This document shows, one piece after another, positions 55,281-64,000 of a stretch of DNA of 64,000 nt. Every line of letters starts with the position of its first letter. Position 1 is the first letter of the stretch. Source of the DNA: Micromonospora coerulea (GTDB lineage Bacteria; Actinomycetota; Actinomycetes; Mycobacteriales; Micromonosporaceae); assembly GCF_016598485.1 (NCBI RefSeq), contig NZ_JAEMUW010000017.1:1-64000 (forward strand), given 5' to 3'. The translations under genes and the position numbers were made by a program. The notes under the pieces were generated by a model. It was not told the DNA's origin. It made no database searches and worked only from the letters and a program-made list of their open reading frames with translations.

Positions 55281-55300
55281 CCCCGAGTGTCGACTCGGGG
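55281..55300 (-). terminator. Rho-independent terminator
   Basis: CCCCGAGT pairs with ACTCGGGG around a 4-nt loop. On the minus strand the stem is followed by GTTTTT, a true U-tract, so it would stop transcription from the minus-strand LtrA gene, about 325 bp downstream of its stop. Confidence 0.75.
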
Positions 55301-55624
55301 TCTTCGGTTGTTACCGATAGTCGGAGCGTGGCAGACCCTCACCTCCTCTCGTCAGGGAAGCGTCCGCTCACACCGGTCAGGTGACCGTTGGCGCGGGAAG
55401 GCGAGTGCGGTGCGATGGCCGCCTGGGTCCGGCAGCACCCTGGCCAGCTCGACCGCGTAGAGATCGCGACGTACCTATGGAGATCTTGCCGAAGCCGCCC
55501 ACCGGCGAGAGCAGGTGGTCGGGCGGGCGGCAAAAAGGCGGTACGTAGGCTCCACAAAGTGGCGGGGCATCGACACGGCAGACCTTCCATCCGCCGTCGA
55601 TGCCCGCTCTTGCTTGGGCGGCGG
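55301..55624. other. Intergenic DNA between VOC remnant and LtrA
   Basis: About 320 bp. Short frames on both strands show no family signature; no tRNA-like cloverleaf was found. Confidence 0.4.
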
Positions 55625-56854
55625 TCAGCCGGGCGGCGACGGGACCTCCGGTGGCTTGCCCGCGGCGTTGCGCCAGTCCAGCACGGCGATGAGCAGCAGC
55701 ACTGCGGCGGCGGTGGTCGCGGTGGCCAGCGGCGACACCCGCCCCATCAGCGGGGCTGCCGCGGCCAGCATGGCGATGCCGACGATCCTGCGCCACGAGA
55801 CCCGGGCGAACACCAGATGCTCCAGGCGGGCCCGGCCGACGAGGAACAGCGCCGGCCCGCCCAGGATTGTCGCCCGCCACGACGGGTGTGTCACCTGCGT
55901 GTGGCTGTGCTGCACGATCTCGTGTCCGATTGCGGTGGTGACGATGCCCAGCACCATCAGCGCATGCGCGAACGCGACTCGTCGACCCCACCCCGCGGGA
56001 TCGCCTGCCGCGTCGAGGGCCTTGGGCAGCAGCTCACCGGCCTTTTGGAAGTACACCCGCCACAGCAGCGTCGTGGTGGCGAAAGCGATCACCAGGCCAG
56101 CAGTCTTGTAGAGGTCATGCGGGTGGGTGCTATAGCTGATCCCGACGGCGAGGATGCTCTCACCGAGGGCGATCATCAACAGCTGTTGGTTCCGGTCCAC
56201 CAGGTGGTCCCCGGCGAGCTGCCAGATGGTGTTCCGATGCCGACCCAGCCCGGGCGCTGGCCAGCCCAACCTCGCCGATCCCAGATCCACCACCACCGCC
56301 ACCGCCCACCACACCAGCTGGGCGGCGCCGACGGCCACCCCGCCGCCTACCCAAAACACCCCGGCCAGGCATAACCACGCCGTTACCCGCCAGTACAACC
56401 GGCGCAACCGGTGCGACCGCAGACCCAGCGATATCACGGCCGGACGCGCCACCCGCACCGTCACGAACACCACCGCGAACACCAGACCTTCACCGGCGAA
56501 CGCCCCCGGCACGGCCGTTCCCATGATCATCATGGCGAAGGTGCTGAGCAGCAGCATCACCTGGGTGCCCGCGCGGTGTGGCTCGAACCGGCCGGTGAGG
56601 TACGCGGTGGTAGTCCACAGGTACATCACCGCTATGAGCAGCAACACCGTCCGGCCGGCATTGCTCCACCGCTGCGCCGGGTCTTCGTTGAGGAAACCGG
56701 GCAACGACCCCGCGACCACACGGTCGAACGCGAACACCACCGCCAGATCGAAGAACAACTCCACGAACGTCGCCTGCTGCATGCTGCCGCTCCGCCGCAG
56801 CAAACCCACCGCCCGACCCGTGGCCTGCCGCCGCCCCGCAAACCGGCTGCCCAT
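55625..56854 (-). CDS. LtrA family membrane protein, copy B
   Basis: A 409-residue protein with about 11 helices. The LtrA signature FVELFFDLAVVFAFDRV lies at about residues 28-44, and NQQLLMIALGESILAVG near 240. It is similar in layout to copy A (38207-39388), but with sequence divergence that suggests an old duplication. ATG 56854 is chosen near the family start; the frame is open further upstream. Function unknown. Confidence 0.85.
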   Translation of the reverse strand: MGSRFAGRRQATGRAVGLLRRSGSMQQATFVELFFDLAVVFAFDRVVAGSLPGFLNEDPAQRWSNAGRTVLLLIAVMYLWTTTAYLTGRFEPHRAGTQVMLLLSTFAMMIMGTAVPGAFAGEGLVFAVVFVTVRVARPAVISLGLRSHRLRRLYWRVTAWLCLAGVFWVGGGVAVGAAQLVWWAVAVVVDLGSARLGWPAPGLGRHRNTIWQLAGDHLVDRNQQLLMIALGESILAVGISYSTHPHDLYKTAGLVIAFATTTLLWRVYFQKAGELLPKALDAAGDPAGWGRRVAFAHALMVLGIVTTAIGHEIVQHSHTQVTHPSWRATILGGPALFLVGRARLEHLVFARVSWRRIVGIAMLAAAAPLMGRVSPLATATTAAAVLLLIAVLDWRNAAGKPPEVPSPPG

Positions 56855-56899
56855 TTGCCCATTCAACTGCCCGGCAGACCCGAACACACCCGGTACCGC

Positions 56900-57171
56900 C
56901 AGGTCAACCGCCGCTCTTGAACGCGTAACCGCCCACTGTCTGCCGCCGACCCACACCTCGGTGGAGCGGGCCTGCTCCCCCTCCCCGGGCCAGTGGCCTC
57001 GGTTGATCGGGATCCGGTGCCGGGCATGACACGGCAGGTCAGCTCCGCAGCGGCAGACCGCCGCCATCGCCTCCAGCACCAAACCGGCCGATGCCGCCGC
57101 AGGGTCATTGCGGCGGCGAGCAGGTACTCCTCGTACGAGACGCGCCGCACCGGATCTCCCTCGTCAGTCAC
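56900..57171 (-). pseudogene. Small Cys-rich protein gene, apparently frameshifted
   Basis: GTG 57171 begins VRRVSYEEYLLAAAMTL in one frame. A +2 frame soon after holds VLEAMAAVCRCGADLPCHAR and RIPINRGHWPGEGEQ, a Cys/His-rich stretch that looks genuine. The two parts read well only if rejoined, so a frameshift is likely. Confidence 0.35.
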
Positions 57172-57303
57172 GGGGGCACGCTGTCTCGCCCCCGAGTTGA
57201 GAGGGACACGGCGATCAGGCCAATCCGCACCGCCCGCCGCATCCCGTGAGGAGGAACGTACGCAGCGTGGTAGGGCTGAATGGGTAAGGTTCGTACCCCT
57301 TGA

Positions 57304-57736
57304 TCAGGCGACGAGGCCGACCTTCAGCGCGAGGTCATGCACATCGCCTCGCAAAGAGCGCGGTCCGTCCAGTAGATCGAGGGTGATCTGCCTGGCGTAG
57401 CCGTTGAAGCAGATCGTCTCCGGCGCGGACTCGTACGCTGGCGAAGAGTCGCCACAGTGGCCTCGTTGTCGCCCTTGCCGTAGTGACCGCGGGCCACCTC
57501 GATCAGGTGCCGGGCACGTCGGGTTTCGATGGGATCGCCGCCTGGTCAAGGCGATTCGCCTGCCGCACCGCCTCACCGGACTTCTGAAGCTCGACGGCGA
57601 CGGTCACGGCGTGGGCGCCTTGACCCACTCGGCGCTACGGCCTACTAGCCCGCCGAGCACAGCGCGGGTCTTGCCCGAGCGCTCACGGTAAGACCTTGAG
57701 ACGCTGCCCAAAGGTCAGCCCCGACATCAGGTCCAT
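57304..57736 (-). pseudogene. XRE-type HTH regulator with deletion and frameshifts
   Basis: ATG 57736 follows GAGGAGG and starts MDLMSGLTFGQRLKVL, then after a frameshift RERSGKTRAVLGGLVGRSAE, an XRE-type HTH. The middle is deleted. The C-terminal tail resumes with HLIEVARGHYGKGDNEATVA and, after another shift, YARQITLDLLDGP to LKVGLVA and stop. It is a broken helix-turn-helix regulator with a TPR-like tail. The 130 bp to its left (57172-57303) show nothing. Confidence 0.65.
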
Positions 57737-58040
57737 CCCGAACCTCCTCGTAGCGCGGGATGCGTCGCCAGCCTGTCGGCCGCCGTCGTGCCTCACGGTA
57801 CTCACGGCCTCCCCAGCTGCTAACCTTGATCCTCAGGACAGCCCGCCCAGCACTCATCGACCGTCGGCGCTGACCCCCTCTCCGGGGGGAGCCGGGCACC
57901 TGCTGTCGACGAGTGAGGTTCAGGTCGGAGCAGCGTTGAGGGCAGCTGTCACGCGCCGTTCGTTGCCAAGGCTCCACAATCGGCGTCGAGGCATTCGCTG
58001 CCTCCTAGCTGCCCCACCCGACGTCAGCCGGCCAGGCTGC

Positions 58041-58451
58041 TCAGGAACCGGGTGGTCCCGGATACCCCAGATGGCTACCGGCCCAGCCGATGCTCCCGGG
58101 TGGCTGCTTCCACTCATTGGCGCGCCTCTTCGAGATCGAGAGGTTGGGCCAACGCTTGCGCGCTGCTTGCCGGCTGGCGCCCACTGCTGCGCCAAGCTCG
58201 GGATAGCCAGCACCGCACTGCACCGCTTCCTCGGCGCTTGCTGACACGAGGTCGGCGAGAAGACGACGCATCTGCTCACCTGCCGCCATCCGTGCCAGGT
58301 GAGCCCGCATCCTCTCCGTGTAGCTCCGCTCGTGGTCTGCTCTGCGCAAGGCATCCATGTCGGAGGCGTGCAGCCGCCGCGCCCAGTTGGCCGCAACAGT
58401 ATTCAGCTCCCGCCCTAGCTCCTGCCGCTCTTCCGGCGTTAGGTCCCGCAT
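58041..58451 (-). CDS. Small DNA-binding-like protein, 136 residues
   Basis: A 136-residue protein from ATG 58451, preceded by GAGGGAG. The first 75 residues are helical and charged (LTPEERQELGRELNTVAANW). Residues 76-98 (EEAVQCGAGYPELGAAVGAS then RQAARKRWP) have the look of a helix-turn-helix. The Gly/Pro-rich end looks disordered. It may act in transcription or DNA uptake of a small element. I do not recognise a named family. Confidence 0.6.
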   Translation of the reverse strand: MRDLTPEERQELGRELNTVAANWARRLHASDMDALRRADHERSYTERMRAHLARMAAGEQMRRLLADLVSASAEEAVQCGAGYPELGAAVGASRQAARKRWPNLSISKRRANEWKQPPGSIGWAGSHLGYPGPPGS

Positions 58452-58563
58452 GACAGCACTCCCTCGTCAGTGACCTCGCACTTCAGAGTCCCGCTCGACA
58501 ACCAAGGTTGTCAAGCCTCACGCGCACTCTTAGGACCAGGAGCCTTTAGGATCACCCGCCGCG

Positions 58564-59355
58564 TTACGCCGGCAGGGCGTACTCCTTTGCGAGGCGCTCG
58601 GCGTACAACCGCACGTGCTCGTCACCGGTAGCGCGCAGCCGTCGCACCAGCTCCGATGCTTCGCTGACGGCGCCGCGATCCAGCAGCAGCGCCGCCAGCA
58701 GGGCACGGGATCTGTTTTCCAGCAGCTCAGCACCCCGACGAAGCACCGCCTCCGCCTCGTTTCCACAATCTGGTTCGGTGAGAAGCAGCGCACCAAGCAG
58801 AGGGACGGCTCTGGTCTCGCCGCCCGCCATCTCTTCGCGGCACCGCTGGATCTCCTTGCTCGCCTCGCCGGGATCGCCGAAGTTACGCAAGAAGGCGGCG
58901 TATCCGGTCAACGCGTCGACGCAGCCGACCTCGATGGCCTGTTGGAACAACTCCCGAGCCTCGGCGGTGTCGCCCTGCCGGGCGCGGACCAGGGCCAGAC
59001 CTGACAGCGAATGCACGTCGCCGGCCGCGACCGCTACCCGATACACGGCCTCCACGGCAGTCCGATCCTCGCGGATACCCGACCAATTGACCAACCGCAC
59101 GACCGCCTGGTGGCTGCCGGCTTCAGCCGCCCGGCGATATAGAGCCTCTGCTATGGCCGGCTTGCCCTTGGCCAAATTCTGCTCCGCCTCGGTGACGAGG
59201 GCGGCGACGGCTCGCAGCCGGTTCGCGCGCCGGAACACCGCTCGCGCATACCCTGCGGCGTAGGCTTCGGCGCGGGTGCGCGCACGCACCGAGTCGACAA
59301 ATACCAACCACAGTGTCCTGTCGACAATGCCCGACCAGAGCGATCCTCGGCCCAT
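58564..59355 (-). CDS. Tetratricopeptide-repeat protein
   Basis: A 263-residue helical protein. Repeated TPR/SEL1-like units occur (EAEQNLAKGKPAIAEALYRR, then GDTAEARELFQQAIEVG and SRALLAALLLDRGAVSEASE) from about residue 55 to 250. No enzyme domain or signal peptide is visible. It may be a scaffold or part of a regulator. ATG 59355 lacks a clear ribosome-binding site. It is 112 bp from the small DNA-binding-like gene, which is downstream on the same strand. Confidence 0.7.
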   Translation of the reverse strand: MGRGSLWSGIVDRTLWLVFVDSVRARTRAEAYAAGYARAVFRRANRLRAVAALVTEAEQNLAKGKPAIAEALYRRAAEAGSHQAVVRLVNWSGIREDRTAVEAVYRVAVAAGDVHSLSGLALVRARQGDTAEARELFQQAIEVGCVDALTGYAAFLRNFGDPGEASKEIQRCREEMAGGETRAVPLLGALLLTEPDCGNEAEAVLRRGAELLENRSRALLAALLLDRGAVSEASELVRRLRATGDEHVRLYAERLAKEYALPA

Positions 59356-59599
59356 GCCCCGAATCGTGGCACCGCATGGTGAGGCGTCGCTACCCGTGCC
59401 ATCGTCGTGGGCTCGGCGGCTCGCTCAGCCCACTGCTGGTGTGCGTGCTCGTCCGCTGCCGTCTGCCCACGCGGCTGCTCGGTTCGTTGCTCAGCGGGCC
59501 AGCGTCCCAGCTGGAGCGAAATCTCTCACTCGCAAGCGCCTCTCGATGCGGACAGGGGCCAGCCGCCAGCCGACCGGTCGCTGACCCACCGGATGGCCC

Positions 59600-59625
59600 C
59601 GAACCCGGCCGGCAGACCGGGTTCG
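59600..59625 (-). terminator. 9-bp perfect stem-loop after the FkbM gene
   Basis: CGAACCCGG pairs with CCGGGTTCG around an 8-nt loop, 6 bp past the minus-strand stop at 59631. Confidence 0.55.
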
Positions 59626-59630
59626 CCGGC

Positions 59631-60425
59631 TCAGCGCGACGGCGGCCGGTGGTGACCGGACACGCAGTACACGTCGCCGGAGTTGACCTCGTGGGGCAGT
59701 GCCCGCAGGTGGGCGGCCATCCGGTCCGCCGACAGCCAGTGCGGCAGCGCCAGCGACATCTCGTCGCCGAGCGCGAGGTTGAAGCCGGTGAAGCCGAGCG
59801 TGGTGAGGCGGTCGAGGCAGCGCTGCGCGATCGGGCGCTCGATGGTGGTGAACTCGAACGAGAGTGCCGGCAGCGGCTGATCGAGGCCGGTCAGGACGGC
59901 ATCCTCGAAGCCCTCCACGTCGATCTTGACGAAGGCCGGTACGCCGAACTCGGCCAGCAGCGCGTCCAGGGTGGTGCAGCGCGCCTCGACCCGCGCGTCC
60001 CACTCCTCGCCGGTCCAGCCGGCCGCGCCCTCGGCCGCCTGGAGGAAGTGCGCGGAGGCGGTGGAGACGGTGGGGTTGCGGGAGTTGACGAAGAACTCCA
60101 CCCGGCCGGGGCGCGCGCCGCAGGCCGCCTCGACCACGGCCACCTCGGTGTCGCCGCCGTAGATCGCCCGCAGGGCCCGTACGCAGACGGGTTGCGGCTC
60201 CACGGCGACGACCCGGGCACCTAGCCGGCGGAAGCTGCCGACCCGGTCGCCGACGTGCGCGCCGACGTCGAAGACGAGGTCGCCGGGCCGGACGAAGCGG
60301 GCGTAGAAGGCATCCATCGCCGCCGCCCGCCGCGGGTCGCGGTAGGCGAGGTCCAGCGAGCGCCGTAGCGACGCCAGGGCGGGCTCGGACCTGAGCCGCT
60401 CCACCGCGGCGGCGTCAACCTCCAC
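59631..60425 (-). CDS. FkbM family methyltransferase
   Basis: A 264-residue SAM-dependent O-methyltransferase of the FkbM family. Motif I is LVFDVGAHVGDRVGSF (about residues 50-65), then VVAVEPQP, and FVKIDVEGFEDAVLTG near 163 is the family hallmark. FkbM proteins methylate sugars or other hydroxyls, often on surface glycans. No other glycan gene adjoins it. GTG 60425 has TAGCTT 7 nt upstream. 60439-60693 holds no gene that I can support. Confidence 0.88.
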   Translation of the reverse strand: MEVDAAAVERLRSEPALASLRRSLDLAYRDPRRAAAMDAFYARFVRPGDLVFDVGAHVGDRVGSFRRLGARVVAVEPQPVCVRALRAIYGGDTEVAVVEAACGARPGRVEFFVNSRNPTVSTASAHFLQAAEGAAGWTGEEWDARVEARCTTLDALLAEFGVPAFVKIDVEGFEDAVLTGLDQPLPALSFEFTTIERPIAQRCLDRLTTLGFTGFNLALGDEMSLALPHWLSADRMAAHLRALPHEVNSGDVYCVSGHHRPPSR

Positions 60426-60432
60426 CGCACGA

Positions 60433-60438
60433 AAGCTA
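60433..60438 (-). promoter_or_regulatory. Leaderless-type -10 box before the FkbM gene
   Basis: TAGCTT on the minus strand lies 7 nt before the GTG, with no Shine-Dalgarno sequence. Confidence 0.45.
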
Positions 60439-60693
60439 GCCGACCGGGCGGGTCAGCATGACCGGTTCCGGACAACCCGCCCGTGGCGGCGCGCGGGTCG
60501 GGCCGACGCCGCCGGCAGGGGGACGCCCTACCGGCGGCGCAGCCGACGAACGGGTAGGGACTTCAGCTCACCCCAGACCTTGCACATCGGGCAGGCAGGT
60601 CCCCCGTTTACGTGCGGTGCGCTCCTCGTACCTCCTTCGGGTGGTGGGTGGCACCGGCGGTCGGGACGGGCCGCCAGCGCCGCGGCGGCCGGG

Positions 60694-62352
60694 TCAGGCC
60701 GGAACGGCCGGCGCTCCGGGCTCCTCGGTGGTCCGCAGCCAGACGGCGGTGTCCGGCGGCAGCAGGTCGTCGTCGAGCGGCCCGCTGGCCAGCAGCAGCC
60801 GCTCGTGCGGCGGCAGCGGCACGGCCGCGTCGCCGAGGTTGACCAGGCAGCGGAATCCGCCGCCGCGGCTAAACGCGAGCACCGCCGCGGGGGCCGAAAG
60901 CCAGGTCAGATCCCCGTCGCCGAGCGCGGGATCGGCCCGGCGGATGGCGATGGCCGCCCGGTAGAGCTCCAGCATCGAGTGCGGGTCGCCGGTCTGGGCG
61001 CGGACCGTGCGGTCCTTCCAGTCCGCCGGCTGCGGCAGCCAGGGGGCCGCCGCGCCGTCCGGGCTGAACCCGAACGGGGGCGTGTCGCCGGTCCACGGCA
61101 GCGGGACGCGGCAGCCGTCGCGCCCCGGGTCGACCCGGCCGGACCGGGCGAACATCGGGTCCTGGCGCAGCTCGTGCGGGATGTCCTCGACCTCCCAGAG
61201 GCCCAGCTCCTCGCCCTGGTAGACGTAGGCCGCGCCGGGCAGCGAGAGCGAGAGCAGCGCGGCGGCCCGGGCCCGGCGGGTGCCCAGCTCCAGGTCGCTG
61301 GGGACCCCCTCCCGCTTGGCGGCGAAGCTGAAGGTGGTGTCCGTCCGGCCGTACCGGGTGACGTGCCGGGTGACGTCGTGGTTGGACAGCACCCAGGTGG
61401 CCGGGGCGCCGACCGGGGCGTGCGCCGCGAGGGTCGCGTCGATGCAGGCGCGCAGCACGGCCGGCTCCCAGGCACAGCCGAGGAAGTCGAAGTTGAAGGC
61501 CGCGTGCAGCTCGTCGGGGCGCAGGTAGTTGGCGAACCGCTCATGGTCGGGCAGCCACACCTCGCCGATCAGCGCCCGCTCGCCGGGGTAGCTGTCGGCG
61601 ATCCGCCGCCAGCTGCGGTAGATCTCGTGCACCGCGTCCACGTCGACGAACGGGTTCGGGCCGTCCGGGGTGGCTTCGGGCAGCGTCGGGTCCTTGGCAA
61701 GCATCGCCGCCGAGTCGATCCGGATGCCGTCCACGCCCCGGTCGAGCCAGAACCGCAGGATGTCCTCGAACTCGGCGCGCACCCGGGGGTGGTCCCAGTT
61801 GAAGTCGGGCTGCTGCGGGGCGAAGAGGTGCAGGTACCAGTCGCCCGGCGTGCCGTCCGAGTTGGTGGTCCTGGTCCAGGTGTCGCCGGCGAACGGCGAC
61901 ACCCAATCGGTGGGCTTCTCCGCGCCGTCCGGGCCGCGACCCGGGCGGAACCAGAACAGCTCGCGCTCGGGCGCCTCCGGGCCGCCGGCGAGCGCCGCCT
62001 GGAACCAGGGGTGCACGTCGGAGCAGTGGTTCGGCACCACGTCGACGATGGTCCGGATGCCGAGCGCGTGTGCCTCCGCGATCAGCGCCTCCGCCTCGGC
62101 CAGCGTGCCGAAGACCGGGTCGATGTCGCGGTAGTCGGCCACGTCGTAGCCGGCGTCGGCCATCGGGGAGGGGTACCAGGGGCTGTACCAGATCGCATCG
62201 ACGCCAAGCGCGGACAGGTGATTCAGCCGGGACCGGATGCCGGCGATGTCGCCGATGCCGTCGCCATTGCCGTCGGCGAAGCTACGTGGGTACACCTGGT
62301 AGATCACCGCTCCACGCCACCACGGACCACTGTCTCCTGCGGACACGAGCAC
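60694..62352 (-). CDS. GH13 alpha-glucosidase
   Basis: A 552-residue alpha-amylase superfamily enzyme that hydrolyses alpha-glucosides. The (beta/alpha)8 motifs are VDVVPNHCSD (about residues 104-113), VDGIRIDSAA with the nucleophile Asp (about 210-219), LIGEVWLP with the acid Glu (about 266-273) and VLSNHDVTRH (about 324-333). It fits the oligo-1,6/alpha-glucosidase group. No signal peptide, so it acts after uptake. It is 91 bp downstream of two ABC permease genes on the same strand and is probably their co-transcribed partner. Confidence 0.93.
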   Translation of the reverse strand: MLVSAGDSGPWWRGAVIYQVYPRSFADGNGDGIGDIAGIRSRLNHLSALGVDAIWYSPWYPSPMADAGYDVADYRDIDPVFGTLAEAEALIAEAHALGIRTIVDVVPNHCSDVHPWFQAALAGGPEAPERELFWFRPGRGPDGAEKPTDWVSPFAGDTWTRTTNSDGTPGDWYLHLFAPQQPDFNWDHPRVRAEFEDILRFWLDRGVDGIRIDSAAMLAKDPTLPEATPDGPNPFVDVDAVHEIYRSWRRIADSYPGERALIGEVWLPDHERFANYLRPDELHAAFNFDFLGCAWEPAVLRACIDATLAAHAPVGAPATWVLSNHDVTRHVTRYGRTDTTFSFAAKREGVPSDLELGTRRARAAALLSLSLPGAAYVYQGEELGLWEVEDIPHELRQDPMFARSGRVDPGRDGCRVPLPWTGDTPPFGFSPDGAAAPWLPQPADWKDRTVRAQTGDPHSMLELYRAAIAIRRADPALGDGDLTWLSAPAAVLAFSRGGGFRCLVNLGDAAVPLPPHERLLLASGPLDDDLLPPDTAVWLRTTEEPGAPAVPA

Positions 62353-62443
62353 CTGCTTTCTGCGTCGGTACGTCGGCGGGTTCGCCGGACCTGGATCTGC
62401 CTGGCGAACGGTCGTTGTTCGCCGGAGGAGCCTGCGCCGGTGG

Positions 62444-63331
62444 CTATCCTTTGAGGCTGCCTGTGGTCAGGCCGGACATGATGTTCCGCTGGAAGATCAG
62501 AAAGACGATGACGGTCGGGATCGCGGCGATGACCGACGCGGCGATCACCACGTTCATGGGCGTACCACCCGAGAAGGCGTAGATCCCGACGCTGACCGTC
62601 CGGGTCTCGGGCGACGGCATGACCAGCTTCGGCCAGAGAAAGTCCTTCCAGACCGCCGTCACGGCGAAGATGGAGACGACGCCGAGGATGGGGCGCGACA
62701 TCGGCAGGATGATCGACCACAGCGTGCGCAGCGGCGATGCCCCGTCCATGAGGGCCGCCGCCATCAGCTCCTCGGGGATCGAGTCGAAGAACCGTTTCAG
62801 CAGGAAGATGTTGAACGCGTTCGCGACCGCGGGCAGCCAGATCGCAAACGGCGAGTCGAGCAGGTTGATGTGCAGGATCGGCAGGTCGATCACGGTCACG
62901 TACTGCGGAACGATGAGAACCATCGCCGGGATCATCAGCGTTGCCAGCATCAGGCCGAGGATCACGTTGCCGAACACCGGTCGAAGCTTCGACAAGGCGT
63001 ACGCCGCGGCGGTGTCGAGGACGAGCTGGAACAGCAGCGCGCCAGCCGCGTAGTAGAACGTGTTGAACAGCAGCTTGGCGAGGTTCAGGTTGTTCCAGGC
63101 ATCAGCGTAGTTCTGCGACTGGGGATCCTTCGGGAACAGCGATGGCGGGGTCTGCGCGACCTCCTGGCCGGACTTGAGCGCGCCGGTGACCATCCAGTAG
63201 AGCGGCCCGAGGAAGACGAGCGTGAAGCCCACGACGACGACGGCGAGCAGTGTCCAGTAGACAACCCTGCCGCGCCCCCGCCGAAGTTGAGCGTGGGAGA
63301 TGAGGGTCCGGGTCCCGGAGTCCTGTGCCAT
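62444..63331 (-). CDS. Sugar ABC transporter permease (MalG type)
   Basis: A 295-residue inner-membrane permease with six helices. The EAA loop that meets the ATPase is EELMAAALMDGASPLRTLWS (about residues 190-209), followed by the usual ILPMSRP. It pairs with the upstream permease to import a sugar, likely an alpha-glucoside given the downstream glucosidase. ATG 63331 follows GAGGA. The gap to the first permease is 13 bp. The ATPase is absent locally; a shared MsiK-type ATPase is usual. Confidence 0.93.
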   Translation of the reverse strand: MAQDSGTRTLISHAQLRRGRGRVVYWTLLAVVVVGFTLVFLGPLYWMVTGALKSGQEVAQTPPSLFPKDPQSQNYADAWNNLNLAKLLFNTFYYAAGALLFQLVLDTAAAYALSKLRPVFGNVILGLMLATLMIPAMVLIVPQYVTVIDLPILHINLLDSPFAIWLPAVANAFNIFLLKRFFDSIPEELMAAALMDGASPLRTLWSIILPMSRPILGVVSIFAVTAVWKDFLWPKLVMPSPETRTVSVGIYAFSGGTPMNVVIAASVIAAIPTVIVFLIFQRNIMSGLTTGSLKG

Positions 63332-63344
63332 TCCTCGTCCCGTC

Positions 63345-64000
63345 CTAGTCCTGTTTCGAGCTGAGCCGCACGTAGACGGCGGAGAAGCCGGCCAGCACCA
63401 CGAGCATGATCACGCCGAGCGCCGCGGCGCCGTTGAGGTCGTTCTGGAAGAACCCGTGCTGGTAGATGAGGTACGCCACCGAGGTCGCGGAGTCCTCCGC
63501 GCCCGTACCGTTCGCGAGGATCAGCGGCTCGATGAAGAACTGCATCGTGGCGACGATCTGCAGCATCGCCAGGAGCGCGAGGATCAGCCGGGTCTGCGGG
63601 ATCGTCACGTGGCGGATCCGCCGCCAGATCCCGGCGCCGTCGAGCTCGGCCGCTTCGTAGAGTTCGCCGGGGATGTTCTGCAGTGCCGCCAGGTAGATCA
63701 GTACCGCGCCGCCCATGTTCATCCAGGTCGACGCGATCACCATCGCCGGCATCGTCATCCCGGGCGACTGCATCCACTGCGATGTCGGCAGGTGCAGCGC
63801 CTTGAGGATCGAGTTGAACAGGCCCGCGTCGCCGGGGTCGTACGCGTAGAACTTGAACAGAAAGAGCGCCGAGGCGGGCGGCAGCATCACCGGCAGGTAG
63901 ACCAGGATCCGCAGGTACCCCTTCGCGTGGCGAAACTCGTTGAGCAGGATCGCCACGAAGAACGGGACCGCGTACCCGAGTACCAGCGCGAGAATCGTGA
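63345..64000 (-). CDS. Sugar ABC transporter permease (MalF type), 5' end outside window
   Basis: The last 218 codons of a MalF-type permease, open through the window edge (the frame continues LALVLGYAVPFFVAILLNEF past any internal Met). The EAA loop is ELYEAAELDGAGIWRRIRHV, followed by TIPQTRL. It forms the transmembrane pore with the MalG-type protein. The start and the binding-protein gene should lie to the right of the window. Confidence 0.9.
   Translation of the reverse strand, partial: TILALVLGYAVPFFVAILLNEFRHAKGYLRILVYLPVMLPPASALFLFKFYAYDPGDAGLFNSILKALHLPTSQWMQSPGMTMPAMVIASTWMNMGGAVLIYLAALQNIPGELYEAAELDGAGIWRRIRHVTIPQTRLILALLAMLQIVATMQFFIEPLILANGTGAEDSATSVAYLIYQHGFFQNDLNGAAALGVIMLVVLAGFSAVYVRLSSKQD

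Noticed and set aside
55260..55420. tRNA gene next to the 55281 terminator
   Set aside because: No T-loop GGTTCGA-type box or acceptor stem could be found; only a terminator is clear.

Overview
The window is high-GC actinobacterial DNA. GC-rich third codon positions, GTG starts, SpoIIAB/AA-type switches, a SigB/F/G-type sigma factor, a SigJ-like ECF sigma factor, DUF6510 and many short TANNNT-N6/7-RTG (leaderless-type) starts together suggest Micromonosporaceae or a close relative; genus is inference. No rRNA, tRNA, CRISPR array or replication origin was seen.

Left part (1 to about 26,200) looks like ordinary, well-packed chromosome. It holds a DinB-like protein, an unusual SRPBCC-TM-CBM2 fusion, a TDT/TehA transporter, and a thiolase divergent from a TetR regulator with palindromic operators. 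Next is a partner-switching region (5.4-16.5 kb): STAS antagonist, two GHKL anti-sigma kinases, a PAS-PP2C phosphatase, a 1503-residue poly-HAMP hybrid kinase and a SigB-type sigma factor. Then comes an envelope-sugar region (16.7-24.7 kb): FUSC protein, methyltransferase, DUF2064 and GT2 genes in overlapping order, a polytopic GT-C-like protein, a rhamnose-epimerase-like SDR and a membrane-anchored molybdopterin oxidoreductase. The part ends with an SRPBCC protein divergent from a SigJ-like ECF sigma factor.

Middle part (about 26.2-59.6 kb) is an accessory region. Intact redox, ion and stress genes (DUF417, mntH, ferritin-like, two GNATs, nhaA-DsbA fusion, OsmC, msrA/msrB, two LtrA paralogues, SDR, quinone oxidoreductases, a sulfite-oxidase-like operon, cydAB, cupin, D,D-carboxypeptidase) are interspersed with more than a dozen gene fragments: groEL 3' end, DUF2255, a quinone oxidoreductase duplicate, an MFS piece, an Rv2578c-like radical SAM piece, Ada, AhpD-like, ECF sigma, ferredoxin reductase tail, VOC, an XRE regulator, and two IS4-type transposase remnants. 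A repeated GGAC-N6-GTCC palindrome near osmC, msrB/SDR, the sulfite-oxidase operon and a hypothetical gene suggests a shared TetR-type regulon. A 54-codon peptide gene with an excellent ribosome-binding site, followed at once by a 12-bp stem-loop, lies at the end of the sulfite-oxidase operon.

Right end (59.6-64 kb) returns to conventional chromosome: an FkbM-type methyltransferase, a GH13 alpha-glucosidase, and two sugar ABC permeases, the last cut by the window edge. The glucosidase and permeases form a typical alpha-glucoside uptake and hydrolysis unit.
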